64,000 bases of DNA from Antedon mediterranea (lineage: Eukaryota > Echinodermata > Crinoidea > Comatulida > Antedonidae). Shown in pieces: positions 34,401 to 46,400 of this stretch. The stretch's first letter is position 1; each line of letters starts with the position of its first letter. Location: NCBI RefSeq assembly GCF_964355755.1, contig NC_092679.1:20698932-20762931 (forward strand). The letters are read 5' to 3'. The position numbers and the translations under genes are program-made. Below the pieces are notes generated by a model. It had not been told where the DNA came from. It worked only from the letters and a program-made list of their open reading frames with translations, and ran no database searches.

Positions 34401-37400
34401 AAGTTAAAAACATCCTTACGCATTTGCCGCAGGAGACGGTGCTGATGCCATGCCTAGGGCTTGTTGTCGTGCCAGTGTCGGGACTTTCAGCCGATCAACT
34501 TGTATTAAGGGAACAGCAAGTGATGCTTGTTCTGTTTTGTTGCCTACTACGAGCTGAAATATTGATCTGAAAAACACATTAAAAACATAGTTTGTAATGT
34601 TACAACGCAAAAAAGGGGCGTTGGACCAACAATAAGATATAGTATACTATATAATAATAAAAAATGCAATAAAAAAAAACAAAAAACATTTCCAAGACAT
34701 CATCAAATTAGTATAGTAAAATCATCCTTTATTTCAAATGAAAAAACATTCCAGGTCACAGCTTGGAAGACCAAGCATATGCAGGGCAAAATAAGACAAC
34801 AAATACAAAACACTAAATAAAAAAACTAAGTAGAAATAGTAGAAAACACATCCAAAAGGCATAAAATTAAGATTGCTATAAAAAAAAAGTTATCCTTTAA
34901 TCGAGATTATCATTATTACTATAGTAATAACTATTTCGTCCAGAGAGGAAACCCGGCCCAGGGTCCTCATTTGTATGGATGCATGTAATAGCAAAACTTT
35001 TGTACAAAGAATAAACGTTTAAAAGCTAGCCTTTAATAGACTACATTATATTATTATGGTAAAATAAAGTAACAATAGGTATGCTTACAATCCCAGTCGA
35101 AGTCCGATAGAACCCAATTTCCACAACAAGTAGAAAACGACCTTAAACAAAGTCTTGGCAATTCCAAACAAGGTAATAGTTCGTAGGTTCTTAATGTCAT
35201 ATTCAGAATTCTGCCATGTCTCCTTAATATTGCCGATCAGATTTGATGGTGACAAATTACGTAATACTGTGCCAACAACTCCTCTGCAAAATAAAATCAA
35301 AACAAATAATTTACAGTTTTTCTACACAGTAAAGTTAATGTTAATATATTTAACACTGTGGACTTATGTCAAAACTTTTCAACTACATGTTTCTCTCCTA
35401 AGGGTCATGTGATGTCGGTACTGCCAACTACGACCCCATTTCTACAATCACTTATCCAGGTATAAGTAACATAAGTGTACACTTATCACAGTAGAATAAA
35501 TTACAATAATTTTATAATTTAGAACTATACACTTACTGGGACTCTTTCCCTCGTGCAAATAACTTGCCAAGACTTTCGGTCAAGCCTTCGCTATCATCAC
35601 TAATGCTTGCTGCATGTTGCATCTAAAAAATTTAAAAAAAGTTCAAATAAAAAATGTGGTAAAACTGAAGATTCGGATATGCTTGTGAGGAAAAACATTT
35701 CATTGTTTATATAGAAAATATTTCCATTTAGGTTTACAACAAAAGAAACGTTTTGAACCTCAAAAATTGTTTCTTCACAGAAATTGACAAAATCTTCCAG
35801 TTTTTCTTTTTCACCTCCTTCATTCACTACATCATGCAAGAATTGACGTTTAGATTCCTGAGATAAAAATAAAATAACAAATAATTACTTTGGTGTAAAA
35901 GGTGAATAAGAATACTACACTATACACTTTTTATTTTTATTATTGTTATTTGTTGTTGTATTGTTTTTATATACCTTGATTTGTGGTTTTTCCCACTGTT
36001 CCTTGTAAGAGTCCTTTATTTCAAAATAGACACGTTCAATTCTCCTGCTGCTCCCTGCAGACATCAATTGGAAACAGACGAATATTAGGAATACAAAATT
36101 AAAGATTGATTGATATAATATCAAACCTGTGTATAAAATTCTTTATATCAAACCAATGGTAACCAATACGAAAATAGATGGCAAATACCTTGTTGGTTTT
36201 GTTATTCCTTACACAAACAACTTCTTTAGAAGGTTTTTTTTTTCCAACTCAACATTTCAAAGATAGTTTATTTACTTGTTTACTACTGTATATAGTTTTA
36301 ATGTATTGTATTGATATTTTTAATGTTTTATATATTGTATGTGTTTTTAAGCATCTAAGGAAAACCAATTTCATGTTCGCCTGGTTGTGTTCATGACAAT
36401 AAAGATTTATCTTAAATTATCTTATCTTAATTGGTTTGATATAAAGAATTTTATAAATTTATTTGTAATTACAAACCAGACAAACATTTAATCAAAGATC
36501 AAACCTGTCCAGAAAAAGTTAATCCTTTTGCATACGTACCCATGATTTCAATACGTCCTAGGCAGGGTTCAAAGTGCGTGAGCACGCTCTCTGCTACCTG
36601 CATGAATCGCTGTAGTCTGGTGTCACTCGGCATGTGCTCAGATAAATTGGTCAACAAAACAGCAAGATTAAAACCTTAAATAAAGTAGAAAGCTTAAACA
36701 TTGCAGACATTTAAAGAGTCTTAAAACTACTATCAATAATGCTTGTAATGAAGAAGGGTTATTTACCCAAAAGCTCTGCAACTTCTTTCTGGCTGTTTTA
36801 CTTAATCGTTTTGATTTAGCTTTTTGCTTATTTTATTTTGTATCTCCATTGAGATCCAGCCACTGATACTCACTCATTTTTTCAGTAATTTGCCTTTTGA
36901 TTTACAAAACACAGCTTTTAAGGCTATTGTTTTGAGACAAGGTGCTCAAATGAATTGGACAAATTCAGAGATTTACATGTGTGAAAAACATGAGTATAGT
37001 ACAAATGTTTATTATTTACCAATGTCTTTTGCTGGGCCGTGGAATCGCTCTGTGAATTCCTTAAAGTCAATTTTACCGTCATTGTTAGTGTCTGCACACT
37101 TCAGTAGATAGGATATCTCCTCCCTATAAAAATTATTTTGATTTTCATTAGTATTACATAAAACAATTATTACACAAGCAACTTCATAAATCCCATCAAA
37201 TACAATTTGACAATAAATAAGAATTACTTACGATGTGTACATTTTCTGAGATTCCATCGCTTTCTGAAATTCTTTCTGAGAAATCCATCCATCTCCATTA
37301 ATATCATATTCCTGCAAAAACCATGTTTTTATTTATTTTATCCTTTTTATTATTCTTATTTATACACAAGCCTTCAGGATGTGAAAAAATAGAAGTGTCC

Positions 37401-40400
37401 CTTTAATAGAGGTTTCCCCTGAAAAGGATTTGGTCATTGTGGTAAAACATATAGCCTCTTGTTTGTTTCTCTTAATAAGTGTGTTCAAAGAATGCTTCTT
37501 TTAAGTTATATCTAATCATTTATAAAACACACAATTGAACTTACAGCAAATGCATCTGCAGCTTCTACATCTTTCAATTTCAAGAACATGTCAAAGAATT
37601 TCAGTAGCATCTAAAGACAAAAAAATGGTTATGCAAGACTATACAAAACTATAAAATCATACTTTTTCTTGTATAAAAATTAGAAAATAGACCTCTATTG
37701 CATTGCTGTAGGTCTATAGTATGAACAAACTGAAACCTAACACAGTTGGGTATTACAATACAATATTGTACCACCAGAATTAAAACAAGGTTGACATTTT
37801 TACCTCCACATTCTGTGACGAATCCACAAGAGTATCAACCATCTGTTTTCCAGTTGTTCCATTCATAACATTACCTATAAAATTGGAGTAACAGTGGGGA
37901 TGTAACAATTGTAACAATAGAAGCAGCTTTTTAGTTTGGACCTTTTTACCTATTATTTGCTCGAGGTAAAGCATGTAACTTTTGGCAAAAAATTAATATT
38001 CTAATATTCAATTACTGTCATACTGTGAAGCTAAGATTTACTTCTAAGCTAAAAAGTAGTAGAAGTACAGTAGTGTAGTACTAATAATGTACAGATCTCT
38101 TAAAACATTTATTTTTTTTCCTACCTTCCAGCATACTGAGCAGCAAGACCACCATCTCCTTCTGCAAGTTCAGCAGCTCACGTAGCAACTCCAACTGACT
38201 GGCATCTTGAGATAGCTTCTTCTGCAGATGCGCGAACACATGAAGAAACCCTCCAATGGCATCCCAAAGACGACTATGTGCTAAGGCTAGTTGATTTCCC
38301 GAGCACGGACCCTTAAAGAATGAATTGTTTCTGAATTTGTTATGTGTTTCCATAATTATTTATAGGAACAGATTACAAAATTGAAATTTAGAAAAATATG
38401 TCATACCTGTATATATTCAGTTAGTGTTCTGAAAACTTGTTTGGCGACTCGAATGGCGCGTGAGAAGTTTTCTCGTCCCTTAAAAGACAAAAAATAGTAT
38501 TAAATTTGTTTTTGTTTTACTTGGACTTAATTTTCTACAAAGATAAGGAAACAATTTTTAAAATAAAATTTTCTATATCAAGATTTAACATGCAAGGTAA
38601 TTTGATGAACAAATGTAATACCTGAATATCAACAACTTCTTTCCTTGAATAATGCCAATAAAAGTCACTGATAGACTCCTAAATGGAAACAAAATATAAT
38701 TAAAAACTTGTTTAAAAACTAAAATACATAACAAAAATGTGAATTCTCCTTTCAAGTAATGTCAAAAACAGTAAGCATAACCAATTCGTCCAAACTTATA
38801 AATTATATTAATACATGATTACAAGACCTAACCTGTAGCCGAAGTAGATAGTCTACAGTGCAAATGATGATGTTTACAGTTGTATGATTTCCAGATTGGG
38901 TTCGCAGATAATTCTGAAAAGCTGTAAAAGAATGATAATAGTCATGCTTTTTATGCTTAAATAAGATTACAATGAATCTTATTTACTACCCAGGCATGAG
39001 TGAAAGGAACAATAATCTTTTCTTGGGGGAAGTGGGGAGGGATGAATCATGCATAAAAGAGGGCACTCAGGCTAAAAAACTTGAGAAACTTTAGGTAAGG
39101 AATTAGAGTATGATCTTTACTTACCAGCATTATGGCCTTCACAAAGCAGTTGGAGAAATCGGAATAAAGCACATGTAATGGGCGCATCATGTAGTGCTTG
39201 CTCTCCTAAAAACATATCATTAAATAAGGACGTATGAACAAGTGATATTTAATAACAAATTAAGATATGTGGACAAAACAACAGCATGAGGTGAAAGAAA
39301 AGTAGACAAACCTGGCACAAGGTCTTTCTTCAAAATTTACAATGTATCTACGTTCTTTTAATTTAATTGTGTACACACATATATATTTAATTGCATACTT
39401 AATTACCGTTTTGATTACGATCAATCGGGAAATTACCTCACGACGTTATAAAATGATAATAGCATACATAAGCACAAGACTTCTTTAAGCAGCAAATACA
39501 TACATTCAATGTATATTTAAAGTATAGCACAGAGTGTACAAATGTTATAGCTTATAGTACATGAAGAAGATTAAACATATACAAAGTGAATGCTTTTCTA
39601 TTCCTTAATTCATGACATGATATATTTTTAGCAATAGCAATGTGAAAATGGTATGATGTGGCTAGGCTGCTATGCAGTGTGACTGTGATACCAATTTATG
39701 TTGACATTACATAGAAAAATATCTATAAACTCATTTCTGAAAACAAGAGAGTATATTGTGATAGTACAAAGAATGCTTTGAAGGTAAAAAAGAATGTAAA
39801 GAATTAGTGTAGAAAAATTAATAGAAAAAAACATAAAAGCGAGTTGCTATAGAAATTCATGCATTTTATTAATTTTCATAGTGTTAAAAGAGTGAACATT
39901 TTATCAAAGTTAACCCCTACCTGCTATAGGACCATTTTCATCTGTGTTGAAGGGAGAAAATAAAAAAAATCATGCAGGTTATAATTTCATGCTTCACTGA
40001 ACACACTGAATGCACTACTTAAACACACAAAATAAAATTTGCATAATCATTTTAATATTTACATCATGGTACAGTAGTTTGTGCATTTTCATACATTTAT
40101 TTTATAGTAGCACATAAGCAGCACATTTTTTTCCCTCCAAAAACAAAAACGACTGTACACACTAAAAGTTTGTGTTTCAGAAAAACAAAAATTCAGTTGA
40201 ATTTATTTGGATTCAACGTGAACGTGCACAATTTCCAGAAATGTTTCAATTTACATAAAAAAGTAAAAGATGATTGTGTATTACAATAATAATATATAAT
40301 AATAATAATAATTTTCTCATAATCCAAGGAATGTGACACATGTCATAGGTCAATATGACAAATGCCAAAATAGGTAAAAAAAAAAATACTTTCTAAACAA

Positions 40401-43400
40401 AAATAATACTTCATGAAAATGTGACAGACAAAGTTTTTCACAACAACAATGTTTTACCCAAAAAAATGCGATCAATAAAAAAAAACACTAAAGTAATTTA
40501 AAAAAATGATAAAATGTCAGACCTATTTACTAACAATTTTCACATCAAATTTTAAAATGGGAATCCGCAAACAAAACTACTGCAAGGAAAGGTCAAAGGT
40601 GATCGGGTAAAAAAGTTATTGTTCTAAGAATGTAAACTAATTGTCTATGAGAGGACAAATGTCGGAAAAAATAAACTATATTAAAAGTAATTTCGGTTGT
40701 GTAAAAACTTGGTTTATATACTGTATTTGATGTTTATTGATGTTAACGATTTAAACATCCTTACCCGATTATTTTTTATTAAAGAATATTTATTGGGTAT
40801 CTTAGAGGTTCTCAATCATATGATAAATGTATATTTAATTTTAAATACATATTATTATAGGCCAACTCACCAGCACTATCACCGAATCCACCACCTAAAC
40901 TCTTGGCCTTGTTATATCGTTCATAGGCCTCTAAATCCAACACACTAAAACAAAAAAAAATCAAGTTAATATGTTGCACTTAATATACAGTAGTAATCGT
41001 AACGTAACCAGACAACCAGGAAGACTGGATAAACCAAATAAAAAAAGATTTAAAAGACAACAAATGTAAATTTAGCACAATAACAAACCATCCTGCCCAA
41101 AACAGAAAAATATGGAAACAAATCGTGGAAAGTGTAATTTTGTAATGACAGAAACGTTTTAAGAGAGGAGTTGTAGTTTTAGCCTCTTGAATTGTGAGGT
41201 TGCCACTCCAATCTCATGCTGGACACTTGTGGCTTGACTGGGCAAACATTTGCACAGCTTCTCTTTCACCACAGTATGTTAAAAATGTTACCTGGAAGAC
41301 TCCATAATTCCTGCCAAACTAGTGAAAAATCCAACATCCATCTTGTCTTGTAAATGAGCCAACATATTCTAATAGAAATACAAAAATACATTATTATACA
41401 TTACTACCAGAAAAATAGTTCATCATCATTTGCAGGTTCATCTTTGTCAACATAGCGCTCTCAATTATTTGTCTCACTTGTCAATGTCAGTGTAGTTGAT
41501 ATTCAACTCATTTAATTGTTGTTGAATCAGTTTCAACCATGTAAGCAGGGCCGTAGCCAGGATCTGTCAAGGGGGGGTTCGCACACACAAGTATTTGGGT
41601 CACCCCCACCCCCATACCCCTGGGGTGGGGTCTGAGGCGAAGCAAATTTTGTTAAATGACACCCCTAGATGGCCGGAAAAGACACTCTCATGCAGCATGC
41701 TACCAATGAGCAAAACGATCGTACTTGGACTTGTGGACTATTTAAACGATAACATTTGTTGCCGTATGTTAGATGCGCGTGCTCTGTGCGGAACCGCCGA
41801 TTGTTTGATCATTTACTCGATATTTTGTTTTGCGTTCAAGTTCAATGCGAACGTACATCTAGGAGAAGCCCCGAAAAAAGCACACTGGGTGAAGGCAAAT
41901 GCAATTCTTATTATAGCTCTATCTATAATATTTATTTACAGCAATTTGTTGAGGAAATTAAATATGCCAATGTAAATAGGTGATATTGATACATTTGAGT
42001 ACGTATCGGCTGGTGGTCTAGAAAAAAATAATCGGATGCCATAATGTGAACTACAGTACATACCATAGATATTATAGTGTAAAATATTAATATTCACTAT
42101 AATCTTCTATGATACATTATACTTCATAGCCACACATAAATACTGATGTATGTCAGAAGCCTATATACTTTATGCATGCTGCCTGACTGCCAGTGATCTA
42201 AACAATTGGTACGCAGTTGTCTGGCGGTGTCCTTTGTACGAATCGTTCGTCCCCCAGCTCGCTGTGAGACACGTCAATATCATGTTACATGCAGGGACCA
42301 AACATTTATTTTTCAGGTGAAAATCGGCAATTCATTTGCAACTCTGTACTGTACTGTATGAGTTATTCCGAACAAGTTTACGAATTTTTTAATTTACGAA
42401 CAACTTTTTGTACTGTGGGGCACGTATTTGGACGATTTTCGGAGATGAGGGTGAGGTATTGGGCATGTCGGGGATGGGGGTTTGCAGTCGGTTAAGGGGG
42501 ATTCGCTGTAAAGGGGGGGTTCGCCCGAACCATAAAAACCCCCCTGGCTACGGGCCTGGTAAGGTTGGGCCTTTCCCTAGCGAGTTATGCATTACCATAA
42601 ACAGTTTGAAAATAAGCGAACAACGTGTGCTTACCTCCTGAACGGTTACGTTTCCTCCACGTAAAAGTGAGATGCCAAGATTCAACGTTTCTCTTACTCT
42701 CGAACATGCATTGCCTTGGCTAGCAGTGATATTGAGCAAGACCATTTCCGAGACTTGTCTGTCGGCCAGACGACCCTGTTCTGATAACAGTTTTTGTTTT
42801 GCTGTTTCTTGTTCCTAAAAAGCATGAAATAATGTTGTTTTAAATGTGTTTAATAAAGTAACTAATTGTTAGTGGAATGAAGAAATATAAAATCTAAGAT
42901 GATGAAATAAACCTCACCTGAAAAGACACCCCTGGTCCGTCATCTTCATCATCATCATCCTCATCATCGCCACTACAACTCTAAAAAACAAAATATATAA
43001 GCCATATCTTATTATACTGACATAAATTCAGATATCTATTTTAAAAATTGATGAATATAAAATATTAAGTACATTTTAAAACACACTCACCTTGCTCATT
43101 ATCTCAGCATATGCCAGGTAAAGATCATCTTCTTCTAGAGCACTATGGACAGAAAGATACAAACTTTTATTTATTATTTTATGTATTATTAAATTTTTAA
43201 TTACAAATCACAATATCAATTATAATAGACACGAACACATATTTGTATACAATCTCAACATTTTGTAATATTTCACTATTTTTTTAAAACTTACTCTTGG
43301 TGGAGGCTAGCAGCCCGGCAGAAGGTCATCACCAACTGCTGCAAAGGATCTCGAAAGTTTTCTTCTTCTAAGTCATCTAGTTCCTCTTTCTGCAAACACA

Positions 43401-46400
43401 ATGAAATAAATGTATTACAATCTCTCTCTAGAATAACCAAAGTAGATTAAAAAATTAGGAGGAACACGCTCAGTCTCCTAATGGAATCCCAGAATTATAT
43501 CTGTGAGGCAGTCAATGTACTCACAGTGATGTCATCAATCAGTAAATGTCTAGCTGACTCTTCAACTCCTAACCACTTCTCTTTGTAGACCCGCAAGAAA
43601 AAGTTGATGGCTCGATGTCTGCAAGGAAAAAATTACTGCCTTATCAAGACTAATCCTTTAAAAAATCTTGAATACTGAGTAAAAATTAAAGAATCTTCTA
43701 TAGATTTATTATTTTAAAAGATCTAGTTTAATCCAGACAAAAGAGAAAAAAAATTTAATTGACATACCTTGGAAGTGCACGCAAAGGAACCATCCTAAAA
43801 CAAGCCATGATAGCACGGCGTCTTTGACCAGAGATCAACCGACGCCAGGCACTCTTTTTTGATACTGGAGGATGTTCAGTCTAAAGGAATGAAAAGTATA
43901 CTTAATAAAGTGTTGCTGTGGAACACACAAAAGAGATTGTTCAGTGTTATTGGATAGAAATAAGTAATAGTACAAAACCCATGTGTAGTGGTTAACTTAC
44001 AATATGAAGTCTGTGTAGAACGATAGCCATACTGAGAACTCTCTGAATGATCTCATCGTTAGAAAGACTGATGCTGGATAAATTATTGGAAGACATCTTG
44101 GAATAGAGGCGTCGTTGCCAACTGGATATCTGTGGACCCTATAAAAGATAAACTAATAAATGAGAAAAACCTCAAAAAAATTATCTGTGAAATGTGAAAT
44201 TCATATCAAAATAGTCATACTGTTCAATAGAACTGCTAGTAGAACCTGAGAAAGTGTGCCCTGCATAAAGGGCCTTTCACACCTGTTCCGGCACGGTTCC
44301 GGTCCGGCGAATCGAACGCCAATCTTTCGTTTTCACGACGCTCCACGCGGCCAAGCACCAATCGATATGCGCGTAGCCGCGTAAAAACGAAACATTGACG
44401 TTCGATTGGATTTGCCGTCGCCGGACCGGAACCGTGCCGGAGCAGGTGTGAAAGGCCCTTAAGGATAGGCCGTGCAGTAGTATTGAAATGGATATTGACT
44501 CTTGTTCATTTCACAGATAAGGGCCCCTTTAAGAGGAGTGCCCCCTGAAATAGGGTGTCCCAAACAAGATGTTATACTGTATTTGAATATCATTAAATTA
44601 AAATATTAATAATATAACGTTTCATCATTTAGAATAAATGTGTTTAAATGATGTGAATTATGGTAATGAAATAACATGTACTTTTTGGAAAATCATAAAT
44701 ACATTGGATGGAGAGTAAGTATAAAAATAATGACTAAATGAAGCTAAAAAAAACTATTTGAGGGAAGGATAGGAAAGACATAGTTATAGCAGAGACAAAT
44801 ACCATGATAAAAAGAAATATAAAATAGTAGATATACTGTACATAGAATGCTACAACTAGAAAAACTATTTCTAATTAACTACTACTAATAGAAGATGACA
44901 AAGACAGTGTTCTCATATGTACTTAACATTTTGACTTTTTTGTTTTTATTTATTGAATGGTCATTTTCAAATAATTGTAATCCTATTTTTAAATTTGGAT
45001 ATATTTTTTTAACTGTAAAGTTCTGTCTACACTATCAACATTTATGTAACAAAATGTGATGTGGTCATATATGGACACGATGACATCATATCACTACCAT
45101 ATTTTGGCACATTACACTTCTTTTGTCAAACTAGTTTTATAGTGTAGATAGAGCATTAGAAATGTTATCATTAAATAATTATTTGTTTAAAAGTAACAAA
45201 AAAGCCTCTTTGAATAAAACTTTAAATTAAAACTTCATAAATGAATTCCAAATCAATCCCTTTTATGCATTTTCAGTTTTTCGTTTATGAGAACAATTAA
45301 AAGAAAAGGAAGAACAAAGGATAGAATGAAACTTGCTTGTGAAACAGAATGAGAGGAAGAGGAAGAGTGAGAATTTCTATTGGGTTCTAAATCCGATGAG
45401 TCATCGTTATCGTCATCCACCTTTTTATCCTGTTGCAGAGTGCTGAGTAAAAATTCACGAACATCCTTCTCTGTGTCACGCTGTAAGAAAATGTGTACAA
45501 AGTTACAATATTTTTAAAATTTGATTTCATTCACATCCAACAGCGGGAAGAACGTCACTTACAGAATGGAAAAATAATAAATATTATGGTAATGCTATAA
45601 GGATATAATTATTGTTCAATTAGGACATTCAAGACACATGTAGTCCACTTCTTCTGCATGCACAAGAGGCAGATGTTTGATAGGTAAATTACTTATTTAC
45701 TCCACTGCATGATTGAGGGCAGCACATAACTAACCTCAAGAAATCTCTGCTTTGCTTGTTGCACCAATTCCTGTTCCATTGCACCATAGAGATTCATTCC
45801 TATTGGTAACAGACGTTTAAGGCAGGATACAATCTTGCTGGATGAATAACTGTTTTTATCTCGACCATTATTGCTTTGAGGCTCATTCTGAGCTATATAG
45901 TTCTGCTCTTCCCTTTTGAAATTCTGATAAAAAGAGAATTCAGTCAATTTCTGAGTCTTTGGTGGGCATATTCAATGTTTTGTTACTATATTTATGTTAG
46001 GCTTAAATCTCTGTCTACATCAGGGAAGACTACTTTTTGCTGGTCAACACTATCAAACTAGTTGGACAAAAAAAGTGTGATGTGCCCAAATATGGTGGTG
46101 ACATGCATAAATCTGGTAGTGATATGACATCATATATAGGCACATCACATTTTTGTCACATAAAGTTTACAGAGGTTAAGAAACAGAATTTGACCAGACC
46201 ATATTTCATTTAGCTGTTAATACAGTCATAGCTTGCAACGCAAGTGACTTGACCAATTTCTTAATGTTTTGATAATTAATCGCTTGTGATACGCCCTTGG
46301 GTTTTATCCTAGTGGGAACCAAGCTTTAGACCCAACACGAATTAGTTGACCATTAATAATTGATAGATCCATTGATTGATCAAATTGCTTTTGTTGCACT

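Larger units (their letters stand above)
37545..41368 (-). other. RyR segment 6: RIH-associated domain and central domain
   Basis: Exons 41292-41368, 40871-40944, 39921-39941 (microexon), 39125-39205, 38833-38921, 38622-38678, 38407-38478, 38125-38311, 37804-37874, 37545-37610. The blocks [73 protein letters not shown] and [20 protein letters not shown] are nearly invariant between animal RyRs. The intron at 39942-40870 holds nothing I recognise. Confidence 0.95.
42635..45480 (-). other. RyR segment 5: core solenoid, with one ambiguous donor
   Basis: Exons 45421-45480 (or longer), 44001-44138, 43768-43880, 43525-43618, 43295-43389, 43091-43142, 42918-42980, 42635-42814. Landmarks: [34 protein letters not shown] and [16 protein letters not shown]. 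The first exon stays open past 45421 for a D/S-rich stretch ([16 protein letters not shown] then a serine run). Only the donor at aaaaag|gtggat gives phase 0 for the next exon, so I chose it; a longer isoform is possible. Exon 42918-42980 encodes an acidic run ([12 protein letters not shown]) also found in vertebrate RyR. Confidence 0.88.

Noticed and set aside
41595-41975. 126-codon open frame as a gene
   Set aside because: It lies wholly inside the 1,013-bp inverted-repeat transposon, antisense to a RyR intron, with no recognisable domain or splice continuity.
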